A DNA stretch of 27,546 nt from an uncultured Lachnospiraceae bacterium. GTDB lineage: Bacteria > Bacillota > Clostridia > Lachnospirales > Lachnospiraceae. Position numbers and translations under genes: made by a program. Shown one piece after another: positions 1 to 8,368 of the stretch (positions within the stretch are counted from its first letter, which is position 1; each line of letters starts with the position of its first letter). The notes below the pieces were generated by a model. The model saw nothing but the letters and a program-made list of their open reading frames with translations, did no database searches and was not told where the DNA came from. Where the stretch lies: positions 1-27,546 of the forward strand of contig CARUOB010000021.1 of assembly GCA_949076555.1 (NCBI GenBank), read 5' to 3'.

Positions 1-69
1 AGCAAGTTGAAAGTATCATTACAGAAAGCGCAGGAATACTTTGAAATGTTTGGAAAGCAGACCGTCTGA
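1..69 (+). CDS. C-terminal tail of an unidentified gene cut by the left edge
   Basis: Frame 1 is open from the first base and codes for 22 residues ending in ...EMFGKQTV before a TGA at 67-69. The composition (K, Q, E, F) is compatible with the helical end of a soluble protein, but nothing identifies the family. It converges on the mannosidase operon, and the hairpin at 226-272 could terminate both. A chance open frame of this length is quite possible, so this is a weak call. Confidence 0.3.
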   Translation, partial: SKLKVSLQKAQEYFEMFGKQTV

Positions 70-225
70 CAGTCATTCCTACTTAATCTATGATGTAAAG
101 TAATTTTTTAATGACTTACCACAAGTAAAAAAAGTTATAAATTTTTTTAGGAAAGTGTATAAAGCCCATAAAACAGGCAACAATAATACCAAGCAAAAGA
201 TAAGAAATACTTATCCTCCCCTAAA

Positions 226-272
226 AGAAAAGCCCCCGTCACCGCATCAATCGCAGGTACGGGGGCTTTTCT
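226..272. terminator. Strong, probably bidirectional rho-independent terminator of the mannoside operon
   Basis: A perfect 14-bp inverted repeat (226-239 with 259-272) has a core of AGCCCCCGT paired with ACGGGGGCT. Read on the minus strand it ends in TTTTCTTTT, 25 bp after the alpha-mannosidase stop codon. On the plus strand a shorter T-tract follows the same stem, so it can also close the rightward gene whose tail is at 1-69. The stretch 70-225 is AT-rich with no other feature seen. Confidence 0.9.
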
Positions 273-297
273 ATTTATCTCATAAAAATTCCGCCTT

Positions 298-3200
298 CTA
301 TTTCAGAAGCACCGTCACAATCTCGAAGGGTTTCAGCACGACGTCAATACTGTTGCCGGACACCGCCGCTTCGCTCTCTGTCTCCTCCAGCAGATTACAG
401 ATATACGCCTTTTCAAAGGGCATATTTACCGTCAGCTTCGTCTTGGTGAGGGCGTTCTCCGACTCGTACATACGGATCACGACACCGTCGCCGTCCTCGG
501 CCTGCTTGATCGTCTCGATGACCACATTGCTGTGCGAGACGCCGGCAAAGGAGAAGTTCTTTCCGCCCTGTGTGCCCGTCAGGGCTGTGAGCGGCTGGTT
601 CAGCTTATACGCCTCATCCACGGTACCGGCTGTCCGCCAGCCTTCCGCATGGGGATAGATCGCGTAGGTGAAATCGTGCTCTTCCTGATCCGCCACCGGG
701 TTTGGCTCCGTGCCGGACTTAATGAGCGTCAGCGCCATATTGGAATCTTTCACGGAATGACCGTACTTACAGTCGTTTAACAGGGAAACGCCGTAATGTC
801 CTTCCGACAGGTCCATCCACTTCTGCCCGCAGCTCTCGAAACGCGCCACATCCCAGCTTGTGTTCTGGTGCGTCTTTCTGGTCAGGCTGCCGAACTGGAT
901 ATCGAAGGTCGCCTCATCGGTATGTACCGCCACCGGGAAATGTACCTTCAAAAGCGTCTGATGTTCTTTCCAGTCCACATGGGTGACAAAGTCAATGCGG
1001 CGGCTGGCTGCGTAAAATATGATCTTCTGGCTGAATGTGGAGTTGGACGCCTTTCTGTCGATCTCCAGCACGGCGCGCACCGGTCCCATCTCGGTCCATT
1101 CCATGCGCTCCACCTGATCCACATCCCAGAACTTCTCGGTATAGTAAATATCAATATCCCAGTTGTCAAAGTAGATCGGCTTATCCTCGTACATACGCAG
1201 CAGATTGGCCTGTTTGCCGGGCTGTACGATCTCACGGTCGTTATCCTTGTCATAGATGCCCGTAAACATACCGTTCTCATCAAATCTTACGGTATAAAAA
1301 GGAGTCTCCAGTTCCCTGTCGCCATTAAGGCGGAACGGTTTATCCATCTCCTGCGCGTCAAACGCCTCGAAGGACTGATACCCTTTTGACGGCAGCCCCT
1401 TCACAAAGGCAACGCTGCCCTCCTTTGTCTTCTGCACCGGATACACATTGCCCTCTCCGTCCGTGATGGCATTGCCCTCAAACGCACCCAGATTGACGAC
1501 ATCTCCCCGCATCCTGCCGACGGGGTTAAAGATGGTGACTGCCTCTCCCTCGCCTGCGATGGCACGTCTGCGCTCCCCGCTCATCTGTGTAAGCTGTTCC
1601 GCGAGCTGCGCGTACTCCTGCTTCGTCACTTCATATACTTCATGGATGGCGGAGCCGGGCAGGATATCATGGAACTGGTTCAGCATCACCAGCTTCCACA
1701 TCTCATCCAGCTCTTTTACCGGATATGCCAGCTCTTTCGCCGCCAATACGCCCAGAAGCTCCAGTTCCATCAGACCAAGCTCCGACTTGCGGTTGGAACA
1801 CTTGTTTCTGGCCATGGAAGTGAGTGTCCCTCTGTGGTACTCGAAATAGAACTCTCCCTCCCACACAGGAAGTCTCTTGTTGTCCGCCACACGCTCCTTC
1901 AATTCATCAAAGTAAGTGCGTGCGAACTCCTGGCGCACGGTGGGGATTCCCTTCACGCCCTTTTCCATGCGGATGGACGTCTCCAGCATCTCTCTGGTCG
2001 GGCCGCCGCCGCCGTCCCCGTAGCCGTAGGACACCAGAATGTCATTGTTGATGTCCTTATTCTGATAGCGCATCCAGCCGCCCATGATCGAGTCGGGGTG
2101 GAGCATACCGTTGTAGGTCGTAAAGAAATCCTTGATGGGCTGGCTGACGCCAAGGGTGGTGATCAGGTGGGTCAGCACTTCGGAACCGTCGATGCCGCGC
2201 CACATCATCGTGTCGTTTGGTATCTTGTTAAACTGGTTCCATGCCAGCTTGGTCGTCATAAAGTATTCGATGCCGCACTTTTTCATGATCTGCGGCAGCG
2301 CCCCGGAATAGCCGAACACATCCGGCAGCCACAGAATCTTGTTATCCACGCCGAACTCTTCCTTAAAGAATCGCTTGCCGTGCATGAACTGTCTCACAAG
2401 GGACTCTCCGGAAGTCAGGTTGCAGTCGGCCTCCAGCCACATGCCGCCCTCCGCCTCCCAGCGGCCCTCTCTGATCCGCTCCTTCGCCTTCTCGTAAAGC
2501 TCCGGATAGCGCGCCTTCAAAAAGGCATAGAGCTGGGGCTGGCTGGACATAAACTTATAATTCGGGTATTCCTCCATCAGCTTAAGGACTGTGGCAAAGC
2601 TGCGCCCCACCTTCTCCCTCGTCTGTTCCACCGTCCACCACCACGCCACGTCGATGTGGGTATGGCCGATGCAGGTTGCGATCACATCCTTGTAACCCGC
2701 CATATCGGAGTACAGCGCTTGGTCGATATAAGCGGAGGCTTCCTCCAACGTCCGATAGAACGCATCCGAATAGGGCATGCGAAGATCCAAGAAATTTATG
2801 GTGGTGTTTAAGATCTCCTGTATGTCCTTGCGGTTTTTGTCATCCTCCTCCATTCTGGAAAAAGCGGCCAGAGGCACCCACAGATCATAATAAAGTTTCT
2901 CAATGTTCTGGTCGATTTCCCGCATCTGGGTGACCAGATTAAACTCTGTGTGCAGGGTCCCGCTGTAAGCCTGCAGCTCCAGCGTCAGTTCCTCTCCCGC
3001 CACGGCCGACGGGGACAGGAATACATCCCGATGGTTCATGTCGATGCCCTGCACTGCCTCCCCGTTCACAAACAGGAGAAACTGCGGGTTCTTGGCGTCG
3101 TCCCACTCGTCGATCTGGGTGCCCACATGGAGCCACATCCGCTTGCCGTCCAGCTCCTTTGGCACACGGTAGACGGTCTTAAACCAGTAATGACGGTCCT

Positions 3201-3384
3201 TGCCGTACCAGTGCATGTTCCGGCAGTCAAACGTCTCCCATGGCGTGCTGTCCGCCATGGCGTCCGCGGGATGGAAATAATTTCCCTCCTTATACTCCCA
3301 TTTCTCGATGTCGAACTTCTGCTTTACCTTTAATTTCTTTAATTCCTCGCAGATGACATTCACTCTCTTATCTAAAAAAAACAT
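298..3384 (-). CDS. GH38 alpha-mannosidase, cytoplasmic
   Basis: This is a 1028-residue glycoside hydrolase of family 38, which removes alpha-linked mannose from oligosaccharides by a retaining, Zn-dependent mechanism. The metal-site motif GHTHID is at about residues 240-245 (H243, D245), the LPDVFGYS motif carries the predicted nucleophile D355, and a further metal ligand is the His of NQFHD (about 572). The GYGDGGGG loop near 455 is also typical. An N-terminal beta domain precedes the catalytic barrel and beta-sandwiches follow. No signal peptide is visible, so it should act on imported sugars. I chose ATG 3384 because TAAGGAGG sits 5 nt upstream; an open extension to 3582 overlaps the GH130 gene and has no family-like sequence. 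It is the last gene of the operon, 47 bp after GH130. Family assignment is secure; the exact linkage (alpha-1,2/1,3/1,6) cannot be read from sequence. Confidence 0.95.
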   Translation of the reverse strand: MFFLDKRVNVICEELKKLKVKQKFDIEKWEYKEGNYFHPADAMADSTPWETFDCRNMHWYGKDRHYWFKTVYRVPKELDGKRMWLHVGTQIDEWDDAKNPQFLLFVNGEAVQGIDMNHRDVFLSPSAVAGEELTLELQAYSGTLHTEFNLVTQMREIDQNIEKLYYDLWVPLAAFSRMEEDDKNRKDIQEILNTTINFLDLRMPYSDAFYRTLEEASAYIDQALYSDMAGYKDVIATCIGHTHIDVAWWWTVEQTREKVGRSFATVLKLMEEYPNYKFMSSQPQLYAFLKARYPELYEKAKERIREGRWEAEGGMWLEADCNLTSGESLVRQFMHGKRFFKEEFGVDNKILWLPDVFGYSGALPQIMKKCGIEYFMTTKLAWNQFNKIPNDTMMWRGIDGSEVLTHLITTLGVSQPIKDFFTTYNGMLHPDSIMGGWMRYQNKDINNDILVSYGYGDGGGGPTREMLETSIRMEKGVKGIPTVRQEFARTYFDELKERVADNKRLPVWEGEFYFEYHRGTLTSMARNKCSNRKSELGLMELELLGVLAAKELAYPVKELDEMWKLVMLNQFHDILPGSAIHEVYEVTKQEYAQLAEQLTQMSGERRRAIAGEGEAVTIFNPVGRMRGDVVNLGAFEGNAITDGEGNVYPVQKTKEGSVAFVKGLPSKGYQSFEAFDAQEMDKPFRLNGDRELETPFYTVRFDENGMFTGIYDKDNDREIVQPGKQANLLRMYEDKPIYFDNWDIDIYYTEKFWDVDQVERMEWTEMGPVRAVLEIDRKASNSTFSQKIIFYAASRRIDFVTHVDWKEHQTLLKVHFPVAVHTDEATFDIQFGSLTRKTHQNTSWDVARFESCGQKWMDLSEGHYGVSLLNDCKYGHSVKDSNMALTLIKSGTEPNPVADQEEHDFTYAIYPHAEGWRTAGTVDEAYKLNQPLTALTGTQGGKNFSFAGVSHSNVVIETIKQAEDGDGVVIRMYESENALTKTKLTVNMPFEKAYICNLLEETESEAAVSGNSIDVVLKPFEIVTVLLK

Positions 3385-3431
3385 TTCAGCCTCCTTATAT
3401 CGCTCCACCAAAATTTCACGTCGTTTTCTTC

Positions 3432-4412
3432 TTATTCCATACAATCCATCAGCCGGTCCACCGTAGTGAATGCCAGTCCTGTCACTGTGTCCGCGCATCC
3501 GTAATAGATGGCGATTCTTCCCGTGGCCGCATCCGTGAGCGCCGCGCAGGGGAACACCACATTCGGCACGTCGCCCACGCACTCATACAGCTCATGCGGC
3601 CCTAAAATATAGTTTCTCGTTCTCTTTTTTACTTTCCATGGCTCCTCCAGATCAAGCAGCGCACAGCCCATCCGGTAGACAAACCCGTTACAAGTATGAA
3701 TGACGCCGTGATAAATCAAAAGCCACCCTTCATCCGTCTCGATCGGGACACTTCCCGCACCGATCTTTGTGGACTGCCATGCGGACTCATCTCCCTTGAT
3801 CGTCCCCATCACCAGACGGTGCCGTCCCCAATAGGTCATATCCGGGCTCTCGCTTATGAAAATATCCCCGAAAGGCGTGTGCCCGTTGTCGCTGGGGCGG
3901 CTCAGCATATAGTACTTATCCTGTATCTTGCGCGGAAACAGCACCCCGTTTCTGTTAAACGGCAGGAACGCGTTTTCCCTCTGGTAAAAGGTCTGAAAAT
4001 CAAATGTATAGGCAAGACCTACTGTCGGATAACCGCTGTACCCGTTGCACCACGTCACATAGTATCTGTCTTCAATATAGCACACTCTCGGGTCATAGCG
4101 GAAGTCCCGCTTCGCCACCTCCGGGCACGCGCCCTGCAGGTCAATCGGCTCATCGGAGATCTCCCAGTGGATACCGTCCTTGCTGAATCCCGCAAAGAGA
4201 TCCATGCTGATCGATCTGCTGTCACAGCGGAACACCCCCGCGAAGCCGTCCTCATAGGGAACTACCGCACTGTTAAAAATGCTGTTGGAATGTTTCGTCG
4301 CAAAGCGGTCAATGATCGGATTCTCCTTATACCGCCAGACTGGAAGTTTCTCCGTCCCGTCCGGCTCCTGCCACGGAATGTTAGAAAGGTATTTGCCAAT
4401 GATTTTTGCCAT
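3432..4412 (-). CDS. GH130 beta-mannoside phosphorylase
   Basis: This 326-residue protein has the five-bladed propeller signatures of family 130. Visible motifs are PVWRYKENPII near residue 25, NSAVVPYEDGFAGVFRCD at 47-64, YDPRVCYIEDRYYVTW at 106-121 (D107 is the likely proton donor), FPRKI near 159 with R172 (phosphate contacts in the family) and LLIYHGV near 231. Members cleave beta-mannosides with phosphate to give alpha-mannose-1-phosphate. The length and the PVWRY...NPII start resemble the mannooligosaccharide or Man-beta-1,4-GlcNAc phosphorylase group more than the longer mannosyl-glucose phosphorylases; that subgroup call is inference. Start ATG 4412 is preceded by a modest GAGGGAG site; an upstream extension to 4493 is not family-like. 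It has no signal peptide. It lies between the binding-protein and GH38 genes, consistent with intracellular breakdown of the imported sugar. Confidence 0.93.
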   Translation of the reverse strand: MAKIIGKYLSNIPWQEPDGTEKLPVWRYKENPIIDRFATKHSNSIFNSAVVPYEDGFAGVFRCDSRSISMDLFAGFSKDGIHWEISDEPIDLQGACPEVAKRDFRYDPRVCYIEDRYYVTWCNGYSGYPTVGLAYTFDFQTFYQRENAFLPFNRNGVLFPRKIQDKYYMLSRPSDNGHTPFGDIFISESPDMTYWGRHRLVMGTIKGDESAWQSTKIGAGSVPIETDEGWLLIYHGVIHTCNGFVYRMGCALLDLEEPWKVKKRTRNYILGPHELYECVGDVPNVVFPCAALTDAATGRIAIYYGCADTVTGLAFTTVDRLMDCME

Positions 4413-4439
4413 AGTTGTCCGTTCTCCCTCTTTCTGTCG

Positions 4440-4510
4440 TCCATGATTTCCGATCCGTGCGCAGAATCCCCCGTTTCGAACATTCTCCCACACGAAACTT
4501 GGTACTTCTT
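4440..4510 (-). repeat. Degenerate copy of the intra-operon element found at 6100-6235
   Basis: Between the binding-protein stop and the GH130 start, blocks CATTCTCCCA (4481-4490) and CGAAACTTGGTACTTCT (about 4493-4509) recur almost unchanged at 6131-6140 and 6173-6189. The copy here lacks the central GGAGTTGC hairpin of the other. It starts directly after the stop codon of its upstream gene, as the larger copy does. Confidence 0.55.
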
Positions 4511-4514
4511 ATTG

Positions 4515-5945
4515 TTATTTGCCCATAAACTCGTCAACCTGTTTCTGTGCCTCTTCCATGACTTCCTGCCATCCGGCTTTCATCAGCTCGTCTTTGATTT
4601 CCGGTATGGTGTCTTTCGGGTCGCGCACGCCGGTCATCACTTCACTCCGGTAACGCATCCATATCTCACGGCAGTTCGCCAGCTTATCCGCCACCTGTGT
4701 GGAATCGAAAGTAAATCCGAGCATCACGGAAGATACCGCCGCCTCGTTTAACGCCCTGACTTCATCCCACTGGTTGGTCTCGTTCTTATCCTCCGGCGTT
4801 ACCGTGAAGAACGTTCCCTGCGTATATCCGGCCAGCTCCCACTCGTTGTTGATCTTGTGCACCTTGCCGTCTTCCGTATAGTTGAAGTTCACGTCCTCTT
4901 CCCCGTAGAAGAACATATCGCGCAGCTTGGTATCCGTATTGACCTTGTCGAGAAGCTGTAAGCATTTCTCCGGATGCTTCGTGTTGATGGAGATCATGTT
5001 TAACGATCCACGCACGGTCTCGTTTGACAAAATCGTATCGCCGATCTTGTGCACCGCTACTTCCTTGCCCATCTGGGGGCCCCACGCGGTGACGCCTGCG
5101 CTCTCCCAGCCCTGCGCTACACGCCACATGTTGTAGACACGCGCCTCGGATAAGGTGGAGGCGTCAGGATTGATAATCCCTTTCTGATACCATTCGTGAA
5201 GCGTCTCCAGCGCGGAATAGATTTCCGGCTCCTCCAGCGTAAAGCATACCTTCCCGTCCGCGTCGTCATATCTCACGCCGAGAATCTGGGTTCCCGCGCC
5301 GAGCTGGTCATACACGTCGAAAATATAGGAAACACCGTCATTCTTGACATAGACGGGATAATCATTCTTATCCGCCTTCAATGTCTCAAAGGGTTCCGTC
5401 AGGGACGCAATCTCCGTCAGGGATGCCAGGTCCAGATTGTACTCATCCACCAGTTCCTTATCCCACACCGCGTAGTTGGAGATGGAGCTGTCCTTATAGC
5501 TGGGAATCCCGTAAATACTGTCTTTCACCTTCACGCCTTCCCAATACTTATCCGGCATCAGTTCCTTAAGCCCCGGCATATTTTCATCGATCATATCGGT
5601 AATATCGTAGTACGCGCCCAGATTAATGTCAGCAATATAGTTATTGCCGGTTCCGAAAATCATATCAAAAGGCTCGTTTGTGCTCACGATAATGCTGCGG
5701 CGCTTATCCCAGTCACCCCACGGAATGACTTCCATCTCCAGATTCACACCGAGTTCCGGCTCTATGTACTCGTTCACCTTCGCAATCCAGCTATCGTAGT
5801 TTTTCGGCATTCCGTTTCCGATGGTCACCCACTTTAGGTTGACGATCCCACCTTCACCGCTATCTCCGTTTCCGCCGCATCCCGCAAGCGTACCCGCTGT
5901 CATCATAACTGCCGCGCCAAGCGCCGCTATTCTTTTCCACTTCAT
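4515..5945 (-). CDS. ABC transporter extracellular sugar-binding lipoprotein
   Basis: This 476-residue protein begins with a lipoprotein signal peptide: basic MKWKR, a hydrophobic stretch, and the lipobox LAGC with C23 as the lipidation site, followed by a Gly/Ser/Asp-rich tether. The mature part resembles the large LipO/YtcQ-like solute-binding proteins that work with LplB/YtcP permeases (residues such as VNLEMEVIPWGDWDKR and FDMIFGTGNNY). It would capture a mannoside outside the cell and pass it to the two permeases. Start ATG 5945 is 8 nt from GGAGG; the longer open frame to 6164 runs through the hairpin array and is not protein-like. The substrate is inferred only from the neighbouring mannosidase and phosphorylase genes. 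No ATPase gene is in the operon, so a shared MsmX-type ATPase is likely. Confidence 0.93.
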   Translation of the reverse strand: MKWKRIAALGAAVMMTAGTLAGCGGNGDSGEGGIVNLKWVTIGNGMPKNYDSWIAKVNEYIEPELGVNLEMEVIPWGDWDKRRSIIVSTNEPFDMIFGTGNNYIADINLGAYYDITDMIDENMPGLKELMPDKYWEGVKVKDSIYGIPSYKDSSISNYAVWDKELVDEYNLDLASLTEIASLTEPFETLKADKNDYPVYVKNDGVSYIFDVYDQLGAGTQILGVRYDDADGKVCFTLEEPEIYSALETLHEWYQKGIINPDASTLSEARVYNMWRVAQGWESAGVTAWGPQMGKEVAVHKIGDTILSNETVRGSLNMISINTKHPEKCLQLLDKVNTDTKLRDMFFYGEEDVNFNYTEDGKVHKINNEWELAGYTQGTFFTVTPEDKNETNQWDEVRALNEAAVSSVMLGFTFDSTQVADKLANCREIWMRYRSEVMTGVRDPKDTIPEIKDELMKAGWQEVMEEAQKQVDEFMGK

Positions 5946-5984
5946 CACTTTTTCCTCCATTTCTGCGCTGCTCTTTGCGCATAA

Positions 5985-6235
5985 CGAGTTTGTGTCAAGC
6001 AACGCGCAGGCACAAATCTCGCGATTGAAAATTTTAATTTTCAATCTTTCCTCTCCTTTTTCTGTGTTATTTTCCGAATCTCCACTTTTCAAAACCTTGC
6101 GATTCGCCATGCGGAGAATGCTGCTTTTTAGCATTCTCCCATGTGAAACGGAGTTGCTTTGCAACTCCTACGCGAAACTTAGTAATTCTTGGCGTTCCGT
6201 CCTATGGCGGAACGTCTTTAGAATTACTTTTCGCG
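5985..6235 (-). repeat. Array of five hairpins between permease and binding-protein genes
   Basis: The 290-bp gap contains successive inverted repeats: 5985-5994 with 6011-6021 (one bulge); 6023-6032 with 6037-6046 (perfect 10 bp); 6114-6122 with 6130-6138 (perfect 9 bp); 6150-6157 with 6161-6168 (perfect 8 bp, 3-nt loop); and a compound stem 6172-6189 with 6220-6235 enclosing CGTTCCG/CGGAACG. The last starts immediately at the permease stop codon. None has a terminator-like U-tract on the minus strand, so these look like RNA-processing or mRNA-stability structures, or an inserted repeat element, inside the operon. Confidence 0.8.
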
Positions 6236-7153
6236 TTATTCTTTGACCGACCCCACCGTCAGTCCCGAGATAAAATACTTCTGGAAGAACGGATAGGTGC
6301 ACGCGATGGGCACGATAATAACGATCGCAATCGCCATACGCACACTCTCCGTCGGCATACTCAGCTTATACTCCTGCAAGGAGAGTCCGCCATACGGGTT
6401 GTTCGCTATGTACTCGATATTCTTCTGCATCTGGTTCAGCAATGACTGTAACGTCTGCTTTTTCGAATCCTGAATGTACAAGGATGCCTGAAACCAGTCG
6501 TTCCAGTAGCCGAATGCCGCAAACATACCGATGGTTGCCATCACCGGTTTGGAAATCGGCAGCACGATCTGCGACCAGATCCGAAACTGCCCTGCCCCGT
6601 CAATCTTCGCGGACTCTATGATGGAGTCCGGTACCGTGGTCCTGAAAAAGGTACGGCATATGGTCACGCTGAAAGCCGAGCAGGCAAGGGGCAGGATCAG
6701 CGCCCAAATATTGTTATTCAGTTGTAAAATGTTATTTACCACCACGTAGCTGGCAAGCATACCGCCGTTAAACACCATCGGTATGAAGAGCAGCCACGTA
6801 TAAATCTTTCTCAGTTTAAAGTTTCGTCTGGATACCACATAACCCATGGACGTGTTCAGGGCTATGGAAATCACGGTACCAATCACCGTCACCGCCGCGG
6901 ACATGAACACCGCCCGCAAAATCGTCATCCGCTCATTCCACAGAAACTCATAGGCGGAAGCGGAAAGCACCTGCGGCACCAACTGGTATCCGTTGGTGCG
7001 AAGCACCTCCTCGTCCGTAATGGATATCGAAAAAACAAACAGCAACGGAATGACACACATAACTGCCAGTATCAGGAACACCAGATTGAACACGACGTTG
7101 GTCGACGTCTTGATCTGATTCAACGACTGGCCGCTTTTATCCTTTTTACTCAC
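6236..7153 (-). CDS. ABC sugar permease, YtcP/AraQ-like (second subunit)
   Basis: This inner-membrane permease of about 305 residues has six predicted TM segments, starting with FNLVFLILAVMCVIPLLFVF. The binding-protein-dependent transport EAA-type loop reads IIESAKIDGAGQFRIWSQIVLPISKP, where the coupling helix contacts the ATPase. It ends in the conserved KYFISGLTVGSVKE tail of this family. I favour a GTG start at 7153, since AAGGAGG at about 7162-7168 is 8 nt upstream; an in-frame GTG at 7162 overlaps the ribosome site itself and is too close. It follows the first permease by 15 bp and is followed by the hairpin array. With its partner it forms the channel for the mannoside importer. Confidence 0.93.
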   Translation of the reverse strand: MSKKDKSGQSLNQIKTSTNVVFNLVFLILAVMCVIPLLFVFSISITDEEVLRTNGYQLVPQVLSASAYEFLWNERMTILRAVFMSAAVTVIGTVISIALNTSMGYVVSRRNFKLRKIYTWLLFIPMVFNGGMLASYVVVNNILQLNNNIWALILPLACSAFSVTICRTFFRTTVPDSIIESAKIDGAGQFRIWSQIVLPISKPVMATIGMFAAFGYWNDWFQASLYIQDSKKQTLQSLLNQMQKNIEYIANNPYGGLSLQEYKLSMPTESVRMAIAIVIIVPIACTYPFFQKYFISGLTVGSVKE

Positions 7154-7168
7154 GTTCCCCACCTCCTT

Positions 7169-8152
7169 CTATATAATCCGGTTCTCGTTGTCGATTTTAC
7201 TTACGATCCAGTTGGCCAGAAGAATCGTCCCACAGCTGCAGATCGCCTGGAAGAATGAAGCTGCAGCCGTCTGTCCGATCGGCGCCGAGGACTGGATGGC
7301 ATTATATATGTAAGTGTCAAACGTAGATGCCGTCGTGTAAAGCGATGCCGGGAGCTGTCCCGTCACCTGATAGAACAAGCCGAAATCGGAGTTGAAGATC
7401 TTACCGCAATCCAGAATCAGCATCATGATAAACACCGGCTTGATCGCAGGGAGGGTGATGTGCCTAGCCTGCTGCGCCTTCGTCGCGCCGTCCATCACCG
7501 CCGCTTCATACAGGGAAGGATCGATGCCTGTGATGCTTGCAAGGTAGAGCACCATACCATATCCCATACCTTTCCATGTGTTCAAAAAGATGAGGATAAA
7601 CGGCCAGTACTTGCTCTCCTGATACCACATAATCCGCTCGCCGCCCATCGCGGTTATGAGGCCGTTGATATAACCCCGCTCCGGCGTCAGAAGCGCGAAG
7701 ACGAAATAGCTGATAACGACCCACGACATAAAGTAGGGCAGAAACATCATCGTCTGGTACACCTTGGATGCCTTCTTGTTGCGCATACTGCTCAGCATCA
7801 GCGCCCCACCTACCGCAACACTGGCGCTGATAATAATGAACGCGATGTTGTAGAGGATCGTGTTTCGCAAAAGCATGGTAAATGAGTTGGACGTAAAGAA
7901 ATAGCTAAAGTTCCCGAATCCGGCCCAATCGCTGTGCAGCAGGTTGTAGATAAATCCGTGTCCGCCGGGCGACAGCTTATATACCTTAAAGGCAATAATC
8001 ACACCAAACATCGGCAGATAAGAAAAGATCAGAAACCACAGCAGGGTAGGCAGTGACAGCAGAAACAGTTCCGTGTCATCTTTGGACCAGCGCTTGCTCC
8101 GGAACTTTCCGATGCGCGCTTTTTCTCCGCCTGACATCTCATTCCTTTTCAT
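7169..8152 (-). CDS. ABC sugar permease, LplB-like (first subunit)
   Basis: This 327-residue membrane permease has about six TM segments, the first being LFLLSLPTLLWFLIFSYLPM after a basic cytoplasmic N-terminus. The EAA loop appears as YEAAVMDGATKAQQARHITLPAIKP. It resembles the LplB family that pairs with YtcP-like subunits and large lipoprotein binders, mostly for oligosaccharides. ATG 8152 is preceded by AAAGGAGGT with 7-nt spacing. It is the first gene of the operon; a near-consensus promoter lies 47 bp upstream, facing away from the divergent LacI-type regulator. Confidence 0.94.
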   Translation of the reverse strand: MKRNEMSGGEKARIGKFRSKRWSKDDTELFLLSLPTLLWFLIFSYLPMFGVIIAFKVYKLSPGGHGFIYNLLHSDWAGFGNFSYFFTSNSFTMLLRNTILYNIAFIIISASVAVGGALMLSSMRNKKASKVYQTMMFLPYFMSWVVISYFVFALLTPERGYINGLITAMGGERIMWYQESKYWPFILIFLNTWKGMGYGMVLYLASITGIDPSLYEAAVMDGATKAQQARHITLPAIKPVFIMMLILDCGKIFNSDFGLFYQVTGQLPASLYTTASTFDTYIYNAIQSSAPIGQTAAASFFQAICSCGTILLANWIVSKIDNENRII

Positions 8153-8198
8153 TACTTTTACCTCCTTTGTTTATATTTTATTTATTTTTGTTAACATT

Positions 8199-8227
8199 AT
8201 ATTAACATTCATTTTAATATATGTCAA
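8199..8227 (-). promoter_or_regulatory. Near-consensus promoter of the mannoside operon
   Basis: On the minus strand TTGACA (8222-8227) is separated by exactly 17 bp from TAATAT (8199-8204), predicting a start near 8192 and a 40-nt leader before the first permease. Two direct copies of TTAACATT (8191-8198 and 8202-8209) are 11 bp apart and cover the -10 and start site, a natural operator position. A third TTAACATT is at 8396-8403 near the regulator promoter. Confidence 0.75.
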
Positions 8228-8368
8228 CGTAGATATGCAAAACTGTTATCATTTCCAAAAAATTAGTTGCTTTTTTGTGCATCTTTCTGTTAAACCTCCT
8301 GTTTTCTGTCTTTTTCTAAAATTTCTCTGTTTACAAATATAAACTTCTCAAAACGTTAATATGCAAAA
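8226..8368. promoter_or_regulatory. Paired candidate operator sites in the divergent intergenic region
   Basis: The 17-bp sequence AACGT-nn-ATATGCAAAA occurs at 8226-8242, overlapping the operon -35 box, and again at 8352-8368 near the regulator promoter, in direct orientation 126 bp apart. Conservation of 15 of 17 positions in otherwise AT-rich spacer DNA suggests binding sites for the adjacent LacI-family protein or another factor. Neither is a clean palindrome, which is unusual for LacI-family operators, so the assignment is tentative. Confidence 0.4.

Noticed and set aside
1642..2811. 389-codon open frame on the plus strand within the alpha-mannosidase gene
   Set aside because: It is antisense to a gene with complete GH38 motifs; its translation is rich in His, Leu and Arg with no recognisable domain, as expected from the reverse complement of a GC-biased gene.
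3385..3582. N-terminal extension of the alpha-mannosidase
   Set aside because: It overlaps the end of GH130, has no family-like sequence, and a near-perfect ribosome site supports the start at 3384.
3696..4751. 351-codon plus-strand frame opposite GH130 and the binding protein
   Set aside because: It spans two real genes and their gap, lacks a ribosome site and shows no domain.
5993..5998. TTGACA box (minus strand) upstream of the binding-protein gene
   Set aside because: No -10-like sequence is found at 16-18 bp, and it falls in the loop region of a hairpin; an internal promoter is not supported.
5946..6164. N-terminal extension of the binding protein
   Set aside because: It runs through the hairpin array and would bury the lipoprotein signal peptide; the start at 5945 has GGAGG at good spacing.
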